In this document: positions 20,835 to 33,266 of the stretch, one piece after another
Numbering within the stretch: position 1 is the first letter of the stretch
Layout of the letters: every line of letters starts with the position of its first letter
Source: Aspergillus flavus
Lineage: Eukaryota > Ascomycota > Eurotiomycetes > Eurotiales > Aspergillaceae
Direction: 5' to 3'
NCBI RefSeq assembly: GCF_009017415.1
Contig: NC_092409.1
Coordinates: forward strand, 62,001 to 126,000
DNA: 64,000 nt
The notes under the pieces: generated by a model
The model's database searches: none
What the model was told of the DNA's origin: nothing
Seen by the model: only the letters and a program-made list of their open reading frames with translations
Translations under genes and position numbers: made by a program

Positions 20835-22039
20835 CTACCTCTGGGACCACCACCAGAGACTATTTTGATAGATAGTGTCATCCTCGTTTCCAACAAGGAA
20901 ACCCCACTTTCTCAAGAACCAGGGAGAGACCTCCCAGCTGCGCGCATCCCAAGGGGCCCCATTTCCACGGCCATGTAGAGAAGTCGCCGTCGAGCCCCAA
21001 CAGCGCATGCTATCGTGCGCCAGATCAAAACACAGCTCATCCTCGCTGAACTCTGGGGTCCCGGATGAAATCGCTGCCAATGCTTTGGCACGAAAAGAGG
21101 GAAATGGTACAATGTCAAGATAGGGATGGTGGGGGATCATCAGTTGCTCTGGGGTGGGCTGGAGATCTGCAGCCAATGTTTGGTAAGAAATAGGTTGGTA
21201 CCGGCGAACATCTCTTGAACAAAAGGGCGATTCGGAATTATCATCAATGAAATCGCCGAGAGATAACCCTAGCTGCTTGGCATTTTCGAGAAAGGCAGAA
21301 GTACTTAAGAAGCAAGTTAGTCTGATGCTCCTTAGATCGCGGCATTCGGGTTCGATCTGCAACAGCCTTCCTGCCGTATCAATGCCTACGGCTTCGATGC
21401 TCCACCGAGGAGGTCCTTTCATTTGCGATAGACGACGAACCCCGGAGTACAAAGCCAACCCGATGTTAAAAGGCATTTTAATGTTGGGTATAACCACCTC
21501 GAGCCAGCAGCAGAAACAAGTTTGATTTGCTATGTCAAGCAAACGGTCGTCAAGGGCCCCGCCCATCGAAATAATGCCATATTTCAGGATGGCAGCAATC
21601 CCGAGTTGTTCTGCATCGAGAATTTTCGCAACATTCTCTAGATCAGAAACGCTGGCAAAATACCTTAGAAGCTCGCAATACACAAGATGTGGCTTAACTC
21701 TCCGATGATCATGTATACAACACGGCGAGCTGGATAATGTGAGCTTCGGGTGTGCATCAGGCGATCTGATTCTATATTCTCACATTGCAGGATGGTTGCT
21801 AACGCAACCGAGAGGATCAGGAAGTGCTGACGGCAGTAGCCTGAGCTGAGTCTCGTTTTGTTTTACGACTTCGAGGGCTGCTGCTTGTTGCGCCTTCTGC
21901 CGCTGACCTTGATGTCGTCTGTTAGTTGTCTAGTAGCCGCATGTAACGGATACTTACGACTGCGCCGCTTAGCCCGTGCATTTTGCTCTCTTCTGCGCTC
22001 CCGCATCCATGGATATGGATACTTTGCATCATCCGACAT
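20835..22039 (-). CDS. bZIP transcription factor with DUF3425 domain
   Basis: Exons 22039-21958, 21907-21784 and 21729-20835 join in phase to 366 residues (introns 50 and 54 bp, GTAAGT..AAG and GTGAGA..CAG). The basic region reads RERRREQNARAKRRSR, with the bZIP signature N-x7-R, followed by a short glutamine- and leucine-containing helix. The C-terminal two thirds form DUF3425, shown by HPYLDIVPFPSFRAKALAAI, a DELCFDL segment and PWDARSWEVSPWFLRKW. DUF3425 bZIPs are fungal regulators of stress response and secondary metabolism. The leucine zipper looks short and degenerate. It lies just downstream of the SDR gene on the same strand, but no target is evident. Confidence 0.85.
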
Positions 22040-22268
22040 TATAGCGTTGGTCTAACAGTGTCGAGATCTTACAATGAGGTCGAAAGACGAGAGACGAGGT
22101 CACGCGTCTCCCGGGAATAAGCCGGAGATAATCGGCGCTAAGCATGGATGCCTTACTAACAAGGTTTGCCATCTCTCTCCTTGCGCAGTTTATCTACTAT
22201 CTACCAAAGTGTTCATTAAAACCGAATAATAAGGTCAACTAATTAAATACTGCTTAAACGACAACCCG

Positions 22269-23408
22269 TCACAAGTAAGACCGGACCTGTTCCTCATTCC
22301 ATTGCCAGAATTTCTCAGACAACTCCGGATCATAGAGGTCTTTGCGACCTGCCACCACCCTTCCCGGAGGGACAACTACACGACACGTTAAACCTATCAT
22401 ATGGAAATCATGTTGGGGCTTGGGACTTACTCCAATTTCCCGAATTAACAGGATCGATATCAGGCTGGAGACCAGCAAACAGCTCGGTATACGCACCCAC
22501 CTCCGGTCGCTGTCCGACTAGTTTCTATAGGAGCATTAGCAGTGCTATCGCTGGCGAGTGGGCAAAACTTACCACGGCAGCGACTTGCCAACAAGGCATT
22601 GTTCTCTGCAGGTCTGTCATTGAGGTACCCGGATCAAGCGTCTATTCTGAATCAGCAAGGCTTCATAGAACGATATTCTTTTCAGAGGACCCACGATGCT
22701 TGCGACACCGTCCTTCTTGGAGCGCCGCGCAAACTCCACGGCGAGTAGAACATTGGCAGCTTTGCTTCTCCCATATTTTGTCCAAGCTCCCTCGTCCTTG
22801 TGGTAGTCCATATTCGAAAAATCAATCGCCGGGGTGGGGGCCATCCTGACCGCCGAAGAGGATAACCATACTACGCGGACTGAGTTCGGGGGAGAGTCTG
22901 CTGCAGCTTTGGCCAGAGCTGGATAGAGCAGCTTGGTAAAGAGAAATGGCCCGATGACATTCGTGCCGAGCTGAAGCTCATAGCCCTGAGCGGTTGTGGA
23001 TCCCTGGGGAGGAATCATCACGCCGGCATTATTCCAGAGCACGTGGAGCTTGGATTCCTTTGTCAGGAATTCCTCGGCTGACTTTTTGATTGTCGATAAG
23101 TCACCGAGATCGAGATGTAAATAGACCAGTTGTCCTTTAGATTCGGGGTGGCGTCTTGTGATGTCGTCGATTACACTTTGCGCTCTGGATGCATTGCGGG
23201 CCGCAAGATATACTTTACCACCATGTTGATAGAGGATGGTTGCTAGGTGCAGGCCATATCCGGATGTCGCACCGGTCACAACGAAGGTCTAATTTAGAGT
23301 CATGTCAGTATAAGACGTAAATCCAAACCGTCCTTAGCATACCTTTCCACTTTGGTTACTGAGATTGGCCTCAGTCAAGGGAGGCTCTGCCGATGAAAAC
23401 AAGCCCAT
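22269..23408 (-). CDS. short-chain dehydrogenase/reductase (retinol dehydrogenase-like)
   Basis: Five exons (23408-23343, 23288-22695, 22641-22573, 22524-22431, 22393-22269) give 315 residues, all in phase. The cofactor motif is VTGATSGYGLH (around residue 27, spanning the first splice). NNAG marks the structural core, and the active-site KYGRSKAA gives the catalytic Tyr and Lys. C-terminal segments DPGTSMTDLQRTMP, GAYTELFAGL and RKDLYDPEL match fungal SDRs of the retinol-dehydrogenase-like type. These enzymes oxidise or reduce alcohol/carbonyl pairs with NAD(P)H, and the substrate is unknown. The last intron (22430-22394) is only 37 bp, at the low end for fungi. If it is not spliced the C-terminus would be lost, so that joint deserves a check. 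Confidence 0.82.
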
Positions 23409-25172
23409 TATTGCTTTAGAGAAAGATGAAGAATCAGTAAATCTTGGGTCTACTGAGCTCCCCCACCGAGCAAGACCGGGAGATGGGGACCTTAATATAC
23501 CTCAAGACTGCAATTCATTGACGTCCATCCCACACATTCTCGTCAATGCCAAGTAGGGTACGGATGTCAGCATAAAAGTTCAGGCTCTTCGATTGGACGA
23601 ACTTGGTGGGGCCATGGTCAGCATTTAAGTTTAAACATCTTATTCCGGAAATTTCACTGAAGATCATTGGCTTTAGTTCACCCCCAGTGCATCCGATGCA
23701 AAATTAGCCTTCGATTTATGTAGACACGCTCTTTGCAACCAGTAAGTACTATAGCAGCCTAAACTTAGTTTCCGTCTGCAGTTAGAGGAGATACGAGGAC
23801 GACTCCGAAGAAGCCTTACTACCCGCGAGCGAGTTGTGTTCAAATAATGCTTAGTTTAACTTTGGGGAAGAATGTATCTAGCGCAGCAATACGACTGAAA
23901 GACTAGGGTTTTCTCCCGCATCGGAAATTGCATCGAGGCTTTTGCCAAAAGCTCGTGTAAGTAGTGCTACCGACTACTGTTGTTATGCATTGCCATGCAG
24001 CTAGCGACTGTATGTACGCTAGTGGTTTATTGGCAAACTCGACGGACTCTATTCCTGTCCAAGATAAGAGAGAAGATATAAATAGATATAAAAAAGAGTC
24101 GAATTCAGAGAGACTGGGCATTATTAGCAACAGATATCAGCAAGATACCAGACAGTCCCGCCGAGCCTGAGAAACCGTAACTTGGCTCGTCTCTGGTAGA
24201 TTAGCTCTTTCGACCTTAAGACACGACACCATACAACACCACGATCATGTTATTGGATTTGAGGAATGCTGTACTACAATCAATTGACTCATGTATCTGT
24301 AGCTGACTCCCCGACTCATGGCCTCATAGCAGAGATGTTGTGTGACATGGACTGGCCAGAAATGTCTTGTGAATCTGCTTCCGTCTGTTTAAAATATATA
24401 GTTCGCTATCGGTATTGTTAACGAATGGACACAGTGGGCAACAGGCTACCATTGAAGGTATGGTCCGACTGTGGTCCGCGAAGAAATTGGATGTGAGACA
24501 TGCAAGCGTCAGGAGATGGAAAGCGGGTGTCGATTGTCAGCTGATGATGCCGTGCCCTCCACTTGCACACCCGATGAAGCTTCTAGTCTTTCAGTCCTTC
24601 CAATAGAAGAGGCAATCCATGCGTCCAGAACAGAAGGCGGTGAGTCTCACGGGCGCGCCGGGAGAATGACGTCAGCGGGTAAAGGAAGCCTGGCAGATCG
24701 GAATCTCCACTCAATATCGGAGAGCGCAGATGTCGACGTATGTTGATGTCCCCATACCAGAAATCCCGGTTTGCTTCTATACGTCATCGAGGACTCGCAT
24801 CATCAGGAGGGTCTAGAAGATGTGTGGCTTCAATCAGACGCGATATAAAATTCCGCTATTTGGCCCGCAACATGGCCTACGCGCCGAGCAGCTGTTTGGC
24901 AACATAACATGAATCACGAACCTCCGCACGAATCTCCACCACACGATCCTGATTCTACCCCAAGATACTGTTAAGAGGCAGATATTATCATCGTTTGCTT
25001 CTGCTGGGTAAACAATAGGGGATGGAACATCCCCCTTCAAGAGCATCTGCCACAAAACAGAAAGCTAAAAACGGTTGTTAGCACAATTTCATCAACGTCG
25101 AACGTGATTTTACGCGATTTTACACACTCTTCACTGGGTAGATTAGAGTACACTTACCCATACCGAACAAAT
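23409..25172. other. long intergenic region
   Basis: About 1.8 kb without a convincing gene. An open frame at 24471-24746 (plus strand) with a CETCKRQ start was examined as a possible DNA-binding relic, but no family could be assigned. It serves as the promoter region of the SDR gene (minus) and the histidine kinase (plus). Confidence 0.4.
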
Positions 25173-28100
25173 ATGCATTCCCGTGAAAGTTCAGGGGGAG
25201 GCTGGGAAGGGGGCCCTCGCAAGTACGCCTACAATCGCGAGGGAGCCCGGGAACGAGAGATGCACCTGTAACTAAACCCTCCGTTCCATTGCAATCATCG
25301 CGTGAACTACCTCTAACGATTCAATTATATAGCTATCTTCCATACTGGGGGTTTTCGGATTCCGAGAAACATGCCCAGCAATCGATTGGAACCCATCCGA
25401 ATGTGTCACGCGACAATGTCTTGACAGTCTTTGCGCAACTTGCTGCACTACGAATGGGCGCTCAAAGAGCCCTGATATCACTTTTTGATAAGACCATGCA
25501 ACATGTCGTAGCCGAATCAACCCCGGGACTAAGCTTGCGCGGTACCGAGGGGTGTGAGCAAACAGAAGCCTTATGGCTGGGCGTTCGTCGCCTCCCGCGC
25601 CAAAAGATCACAATGTGCTACCATGCAGTAAGATCATTCGTGGAGGACGAACAGGACATTTTTGTGGCGGCAGACCTGGCTGAAGACGAGCGATTCAAAC
25701 ACCACCCATCGGTAACTGGCTATCCGCATAACAGATTTTACGTGTCTGTGCCAATCCGGTCACCGGATGCATATGTCATTGGGACGGTGGCAGTCCTCGA
25801 TGACCGGCCAAGAGATGGAGTCAGTGATGAACAAGTACGCTTCTTGAAAGAACTCTCGGCGACGGTCATGGATCACTTACTGTCGCAACGAGCGATGCGA
25901 GAGGAGTATCGTGAGGAGAAGATGGTTCGGGCCTTAGGATTGTTCGTCAGAGGAAAGTCAGATCTGGCCGAGTGGTTCAGCAGTCGAAATACATCGGACA
26001 AGAAGTACGGGTCGAAGATGGCGCATGTGAACAGGAGATTGGAGCAATTACAAGTCTCTGGATCGAGCCCCGATGAGGATGAAAAGCAGGAATGCGTGAA
26101 TGGGGACGGGGAAGCACCAAAAGGCAAAGCCAGAGAACAGAAGAAGCACAGACATAAATCCCCTGTTCGGAAATTTGAAAACCACCAGGAAGCGGAGAGT
26201 GGGGATGAAGACGAGGCAGATAACAAAAAGAGCAAAAGGCAGCGGCCCCGGCTTTCCCCAACTACCAGCCAACTTCAAGAAACACTTACCCCGTCCAGTG
26301 TCCGATCGGTCGTCAACCGCGCCGCTTCTTTGATCTATCAGGCACTGGATGTCGAAGGGACAATGTTCATCGATGCAAGCGTGTATGCTCGGCGACAAAC
26401 CGTGGGTTCTACCGAGACTACCCATGACACCCCAGGAGCATACAACGTGGAAAATAAAACAGACGAGGACCAGATCCCTTCTGCCTCATACCCAGAGTCT
26501 GGGTTCTCAGGGTCTTCCGACGACGAGAAAGAGGCCAGAAGTCTGGTCCTTGGTCACTTCACCTCCTCTACATCTGACCAAGCCGAGAACCTGAAGGATA
26601 GTCATTATGTATCTCTCTCTGGTGCTTTTGTGAGTCATCTCATTGATCGGTACCCTAAGGGGAAGATCTTTCATATCGAAGAGGATGGCTCCATCGCATT
26701 AAGTTATGAGGGATTGGCGGATGACATGGATTATTCAGAAAGTGGTGGACGTGGCGCACAGACTACGGATGCCCATAAGAAAGATGTACAGCAGGAAACT
26801 ATGGACCTCAAGCAACTTATGAAGGTTCTACCGGACGCGAGATGCATTGCCATATATCCTGTCTGGGATTTTCAGCGAAGTCGTTGGTTTACAATTAATC
26901 TAGTCTGGACTGACGATCCGGGCAGAGTGTTGTCGGAGCCAAAGGATCTAACATACATGGCGGCATTCAGTAACACGGTCATGGCCGAGGTGTCGCGTTT
27001 AGACCTGGAGGCAGCCGACCGAGCCAAGGGCGATTTCATTTCTTCTATATCTCATGAATTGCGGTCGCCTTTGCATGGCTTACTCGGGACTGTGGAGCTG
27101 CTCCAAGATATGGTGAACTCCTACGCGCAACGGTCGTTGATCGAGACCATATACAGTTGCGGGCGGACCCTGTTAGATACGTTAAATCATCTTCTTGATT
27201 ATGCTAAGATTAATACCCTCACCCGACCACGGCCGTCAGACGTGGCTGGTAAACAAGGAGAAACGGACGTGTCCAAACCCCAATCAGCGGTGCCTGGCTT
27301 TCTTCAGGATGAAGACCTGGGCGTGTTGGTACAGGAGGTGGTCGAGGGCCTTCTTGCCGGAGCGGAATATCAGCGTCGCGGGCCAAATGACAATAATGAG
27401 GTCGCTTTGAAAAACGATACCAATAATCCAGAGTCTCGACTCATGACTATTGTGGATATCGAGTGGCAGGATAGTTGGCAATTCAGTGTTTACGCCGGCG
27501 CTTGGCGCAGAGTGGTAATGAATCTATTTGGCAACGCTCTCAAGTACACGCGCACAGGGTACATTCGACTATTGATGAAGAAAGACACGCTAATTATAGA
27601 CGGCAAGGACCCTAGACCGGCAGTTCACATTACGATCAGTGACTCTGGGCGTGGCATGTCTAAAGACTTTCTTCAGAATCATTTGTACAGTGCCTTTCTC
27701 CAAGAGGACACTACATCTCCTGGTCTAGGGGTAGGCCTTCATCTAGTCCATCAAATTGTGAGGTCCTTGAATGGACAGATCAAATTCACAAGTGAAGTCG
27801 ATCGGGGGACAAGTGTAGATGTTGTTCTCCCTGTCACGCCTCCAGAACGGTCGACCTCTATCCAGTCCTCCGACTATCCCTCCTTGAGAGATAAGCTGAA
27901 CGGCATGACGGTCTCACTATTCACAAGGAGCTCTCAAAAGGGCGACCTGGGGTTCGACTCGCAAAAGTTTGAAGATGTCCTGTCGAGCCTCGGACATATG
28001 GTGTCGGGATGGTTTGGATTACGCGTATTAAACCAGAAAGAACTTGACCATGAACGGCCAGATTTTGCTATTATCACTGAGCATGAGTACTACAAGTACT

Positions 28101-29065
28101 ATCAACCAGGCTCCAATGAGCCGGCGCCAGATAGCTCGGAAATCAAACCCTCGCTTCCATTGATTGTCCTGAGTGCGCGGACAAGTAGCTGGAAAGCATT
28201 GGGAGAGAGCGCGGATGAATCGGTTATCTTTCTTACCCAGCCGTGAGTATTCCCTACCACAATGCTGGGATCCTTTACTGACCAGTTCACCCAGTGTGAG
28301 TCCCAAGACTCTCTCAACAGCATTCGAGCATTGTCTGGGATTATCAGGTCCTTCTCAGCACTCAATGCCTCAAAGGCACCACTCCCCTGCCATACCTGTC
28401 AGGGAGAGCTCCCAGAGATCTAACAGAGCACCGGAGATCAAAGACAATAACAGTGACTCTGCAGATGTAGACAAGACTGATGTTGACGGTGTCGCTAGCG
28501 ACAACAAGCAAGGGCCGTCCGACGACGAAAGAGAAGCCCAGGCTAAGTCGCTGTCAGGCAACATTCTTCTCGTGGAGGATAACCAAGTCAATCTTAAGGT
28601 TTGACACCTGAGCTTGTCTGAGTGACCTATTCTAACGGTCGTACTTAGATTATTGAGATGTGTGTCAAGAGCGCTGGGTTTAAATACCAGACTGCAGTCA
28701 ACGGCCAGGACGCCTTGGAGAAGTTTAAGAACGATCGATATGACGCTGTAGTAATGGGTTGGTCGCGGCCCTTCTCTCTAATTATGGCAAAGCGAGATAA
28801 GGCTAATTTAGTGGTAGATATCTCTATGCCGGTAATGGACGGTCTGACAGCTACGCGGGAAATGAGACATTTCGAACGCAAGAAGAAGTTACCACCTGCC
28901 ACTATAATTATACTCACTGCTGTTTTGTCAGCCTCGATGCAGCACGAAACCATGATGAGTGGGGCCAATATGTTTCTCACAAAGCCTACGCCGCTGAAGC
29001 AATTGAAAGAAACACTGCGAAAGCTATCTGAAGGGAAGGATGTGTCTGATGATATGCGATCATGA
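25173..29065 (+). CDS. hybrid histidine kinase (GAF-HisKA-HATPase-REC)
   Basis: Five exons (25173-25267, 25333-28242, 28295-28598, 28649-28757, 28818-29065) join in phase to 1221 residues. The first exon supplies an ATG. The long open frame alone has none near its start, and a CTAAC branch site plus TATAG precede exon 2. Domains in order are a GAF sensor (about residues 50-230), then a charged low-complexity linker, HisKA with SSISHELRSPLHG (His606) and HATPase with NLFGNALKYT (N box, about 762), DSGRGMS and GVGLHLVHQIV. The C-terminal receiver has VEDNQVN (Glu1096, Asp1097), phosphoacceptor Asp1140 in DISMPVMDG and the TKPTPL lysine. Such kinases pass a signal by phosphorelay to Ypd1 and response regulators. 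The signal is unknown, and the Asp1140 codon is split by the last intron. Confidence 0.92.
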
Positions 29066-29602
29066 TGTGATGATGAATGTTTGAATATAGAAATAGCGAT
29101 CAATACTTATAGAACGGGCAAAGGGTACCTCGCCTAATTAGCCTATTATATACAACTCTAGAGTTCATGCTCTCCATACTGGATCTCATGGAATGTGCAT
29201 AGTCAGCTGTAATCGCTGTTTAAACTCCTATTCCTTTGGGCGCATCAGAGGTATGCGCGTAAAACCTAGGACTGTGTACGAGGAATATATGAACATCTTG
29301 GGGTGTGGTCAGCAATGACGCCTGCTTCATCATGAGCGGTGCCTTCATACGTAGCGTCTAGAACTATAGTACATATTATAAAAGAAATTATTATTTGATG
29401 TGGATATCCCAAACTTCAACAAATCGGTATTTTCATTCTAAACGTGGAGATCTATTCTAAGTTCAAAGAGAGGCATCATAAGGTCAATGTCCGTCGTCGC
29501 CGTGAAGCTGCAAGGCCTGCCTTGCCGTCTAAAATCCGCCGTGTCTTCTCTGATGAAGACCGGCTAGTCCGTACCCAAATGAGGCATCCATAGCTCTTCT
29601 TC
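29066..29602. other. intergenic region between convergent genes
   Basis: About 540 bases between the kinase stop and the BYS1 gene stop. AT-rich in places, no coding signal. Confidence 0.5.
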
Positions 29603-30196
29603 TTAACCCAGGGTGACCGTAATGCCAGCACTAGCAGAACAACTGTTAGTGTCGGTGTCATCGGGCTGCTGATACGAAGCGGCGCAGTCGGTATCTCCCG
29701 CGGAGCAGGATGCAGACGAACAGCTCGAATCACTCGGGGTGGCCGAGAAGCCAGCGGTGATAAATTCCGAGTCAGAGTCCAGGTTGATAGACGAGAGATC
29801 CCAATAAACGGTGTCGCCATCCGCGGTGTACTCGAATTGCAAGACGCTGGTTTCACTGTCTGTGGTTGCCATCTTGATGGAGATACCGCCGGTGGACTCG
29901 GTCTTCCAAGCCTCGGAATAGCTGCCGCCAGAGGAAATGGTCTGCGTGTCGCTGGAGGTGTCGGAGGTGGACCACAGGTATACGGTGCTGCCGAGGTTGT
30001 TCACAATCTGGACATTGCCAGATCCGCTGGCACTGGCACTGGCGCTGGCACTGGCGCTGGCACTGGAGCTAGAGCTGGCGGCGATGGAAGTGGTGGTCGG
30101 AGCAACGCTGACAGGACTACCTCTGGGGTAGTGATGAGGGAGGGCAGAAGCAGTCATCGCACAGACCGCGGAAAGAAGGATCTTAGAGAGCATCAT
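29603..30196 (-). CDS. BYS1-domain secreted protein (thaumatin-like fold)
   Basis: This is a single-exon gene of 197 residues. A signal peptide (about 18 residues, ends near ASA) is followed by a low-complexity Ser/Ala linker. The BYS1 domain begins at GNVQIVNNLGSTVYLWS and continues with an SGGSYSEAW segment, FEYTADGDTVYWDLSSIN and a cysteine-bearing C-terminus. BYS1 was named from a yeast-phase protein of a dimorphic fungus. The family is related to small thaumatin-like proteins, its members are secreted, and their role is unclear. The linker is encoded by a hexanucleotide-type repeat and so may vary in length between strains. Confidence 0.85.
   Translation of the reverse strand: MMLSKILLSAVCAMTASALPHHYPRGSPVSVAPTTTSIAASSSSSASASASASASASGSGNVQIVNNLGSTVYLWSTSDTSSDTQTISSGGSYSEAWKTESTGGISIKMATTDSETSVLQFEYTADGDTVYWDLSSINLDSDSEFITAGFSATPSDSSCSSASCSAGDTDCAASYQQPDDTDTNSCSASAGITVTLG
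30026..30065. repeat. hexanucleotide tandem repeat in the BYS1 gene
   Basis: Imperfect copies of GCTGGCACTG-like units (6-bp period) code for the Ser-Ala run of the BYS1 linker on the minus strand. Confidence 0.7.
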
Positions 30197-31605
30197 TCTG
30201 CTGGTAGTGAATGGGAATTGACAAGGGCTGTCGTAGAAATAAGGAGGGAAGGCAAATTCGGCTCTAAGGAGGGGCCGGGAAGGGTGGATATAGAAATGAA
30301 AGTCGGAGGGTCAACCTCAACGATAATCTTAAGTCAAAGGAATGACTGAAAAGAACTGAAAGGACTGTGTGTGCAGTTTGAAAGTGCAAATGCAAGAGGC
30401 TGCAGGTCGGGGGAGTATAGCGCTATATATGCCCCATGGTGGAGCCGGAGAAGATGGCGAACATTGGCCAAACACCCTAATCAGTGTGGGAAACTCCTCC
30501 GTACGATGTATGGCTCAGTCGTGTGTCATGTCAGAATTCGGATACGCATTTCCACGCGAACTGTGGAGCGCAGAGTCTCGAACGTCCAGGGCAAGAGTTC
30601 CATTGGCCCAGGCACCCTAGGGCTTCGATGCTTAGGCAGAAGCTTCCACCAATACTGGAATTGTCCCTGGACCTGAAGACCAATCTAGAAACCCATCAAG
30701 ATCAACATGGCGGGTCGCCCACATGGTTCTGGACCGACTGGTCGGTGCCTGACGCGTTAAGAGTGGAGCCGGCGCTTCGACACAGCCCACAAATAGCTCT
30801 GGATACGTAATCCCGGCTGTGGCTGTCTGACGACGCTTCGCCCCAGAACTCCCAATCGATTCCGGCATTTGGTACTGCGTAACTGGGCTGGACTCGTCGT
30901 TTTGTATGCGTCGGATTTCCAACGAACGGCATCTGGTGTGGCGTTCGAGAAAATAAGGGTTTAACACACGCTACAGCCCTAAAGTCACGCAATTCCCCCC
31001 ACGTCGATTTTACGTTCTCTTTTAGCTGGAAATCCGTTTTCAGTCATGATCGCCCATCTGGACTAATTTTCCTACCCTTAGATTATGTGTTCTAATGTGC
31101 CTTTCGAATCCAGGATTTGTAAAATAGGATTGGGACACCGGTTGTGGCGAATTATACGAGAAAAAAAGTCGTCTCTGCGACCGTCTTCAAACCTACCCAC
31201 CGAGTCCTAATCGCTTTCTCATAGTTAATTACTTTCGAAAGCTAGTATTTACGGATCTAATGCTATGCCCCCCCTTTTCCAAATGCCAATCCATCAAACA
31301 CGTAAATACGCGGCGCTTTTTGCCAGGCTTCGAAGCGCACACCGATCGCAAATTTTTCGGACCCAGTCCGTACTAATACTTCGAGTTTTGCCATTCCGAC
31401 ATGACTCGCGAAATCCATTAGAACGCAATAATATACACATGCTTCGGGTGGAGAACGGCAAAGGTCCTGTATATGACCTGTGCTAGAGAACCGACATACT
31501 ACCCATAGGGCACTGACAGTCGAAAAATCGATGAGGGGAGTAGTTCTTGACATTCTCAGGGGTAGCATCCGGCTTGATAATCGATATCATTGTTTCTTTG
31601 CGAAC
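30197..31605. other. intergenic region
   Basis: About 1.4 kb. A TATATA box near 30421-30428 may belong to the BYS1 gene. The rest shows only short frames and no recognised gene. Confidence 0.45.
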
Positions 31606-33266
31606 TTAGAAGGATGTTCTAACCCAGTCGAAGACTTCTTCATTCAATAGGACCGTGCCACCGACATATCCAACACGAGAGACTCCGTCGGAAAGCCGTA
31701 TCGGATTTCGGCGGATTTCGCGCACGGTGGTATCGTCAAAGGCCACATAGGTAAGATTCCTGGCATAGCCTTTTCGTAAAAGATAAACGATGAAGTCTAG
31801 AAAGATAGATTCCGTAGCTGGATCCTCGTGGACTAGGTCAATCTGGGCTACACGTAAACGGGGCAATAACAGTGCGATTTGCATGAATTCCTGGTGCGGA
31901 AACCGAGTCAGTGACAACCCAAAATAGCATCTACTTGAGCAGAGACGCACTTGATTCAGACTCGCTTGACTCACGCGAAGTTCTTCGATATCTGGCAACG
32001 CCCCTACCAAATACTTGATATCTGGCACGTCCAGCACATACTTCGACCCATCCAAAAACGGACTCAGGCCCAGCACCTTCAGAGTGGAAGAATGGTGCCT
32101 TCTGAGAGCATCCACGAGAACGCGGATTGGCTCCATCGGTCGTAGTGTGTCAGATGGGACGAGGTGAAATGCCTCCAAGCCACTGAAAGACGAAATGAAT
32201 TCTTGAATGCCCTTGATACCTAGGTTCACCCTCAACCTAAGCGGACGCAAGTCAGCTTCAACAGACGCATCCCAGAACTCCGTTGGATCCTGCACCAGGA
32301 GGCTCGGTCCTAGCTCTAGCGTCAGTTCTCTCAGTTCGGTTGGTGGAATTGCTGCCCACATGCTCTTCGCGGGGATTCCTATGTCGGAAAACCCACGAAT
32401 GTCCAAAGAGCGCAATCGAAATGGAGCAGGTTTATGCCAGTCCTCCACGAGACTGCTAATGCTGAGCTCGGCACGGTCATCGGCCCATATAGAAAGGCGC
32501 TCTAGTTGTGTAGCATGCTTCAGAGCCACACCTAAGGATTGTAAAACCACGACGTTATCGACTTGGGTGAGGTGCATCACCCTTAGCTTGACTGTTGTGT
32601 GGAGGTGCAAGGTTGGGCGAAAGAACGGCTTCGGGGTGCAGTCCGTACCCATACGGATTCGCAAGCACCGCAGCCTCTGTTGCAGCAATACGGTCGTCAG
32701 CAAGACCTGTGTCAGTGAAACTTGCATGTCCCAGCTGAAAGGTAGGTTAGCTTAGCCCCCTTCAGATGATCGCCATGGATACCATTGAGCAACCCCAATG
32801 GGATAGGGGAAAGGATGGATAGTACATGAACTCCTCTAAATTCGGCATCCTTTGAATGCAATTGCGGATGATGTTGCTGAACATGCGAGCTGCTGGGGAA
32901 AGAATCTGGTGCTCGCCAAGCTCGGAGTCAATCGCAGCATAAGCCTCGTACCATGATCCTGACACGACCACGCGCCTTGTATATACGAGTTTGTTGAAGT
33001 GGAGATTTCCGAGGATATCCAGTTGCGACAACAGCTGATCATCCGGCTTGATGCGCCCGGGACTATGGAAGTGTACTGTCTGATACAGGTACGGTGTTGC
33101 CAAATCGTTCAACTCATGCGACACGCGGGCCAACTTGGCGAGATCGCTAGCGGTCAGCTGGCAACGAATGTTAGGTCTTCACGAGGCATTAGGTGGGATA
33201 GAAAGAAGAGGATGAGCCCACATGCTGGCGTATTTGCGCCATGAAAAGTCGGATGATGTCTGCCAT
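31606..33266 (-). CDS. F-box protein with LRR-like repeats
   Basis: Exons 33266-33222, 33157-32826 and 32734-31606 join in phase to 501 residues. The introns are 64 and 91 bp, both with good branch sites (CCTAAC and GCTAAC). The N-terminus reads ADIIRLFMAQIRQH and then LTASDLAKLARVSHELNDLA after the first splice, which is the F-box. The segment NLEEFIWDMQVSLTQVLL across the second splice, and several leucine-rich strands after it, resemble the large F-box/LRR-like family of filamentous fungi. F-box proteins join substrates to SCF ubiquitin ligases through Skp1. The substrate cannot be told. This family is numerous and fast-evolving, so no orthologue is claimed. Confidence 0.75.

Noticed and set aside
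24415..24746. Possible Zn2Cys6-like relic (CETCKRQ)
   Set aside because: Only two or three cysteines fit, spacing is wrong and no middle homology domain follows.
25873..26425. Minus-strand open frames of 94-125 codons
   Set aside because: They are antisense shadows of the charged linker of the histidine kinase.
29837..30349. Plus-strand 170-codon open frame
   Set aside because: It is the antisense shadow of the BYS1 gene and is only Gly/Ala/Thr-rich low complexity from the repeat.
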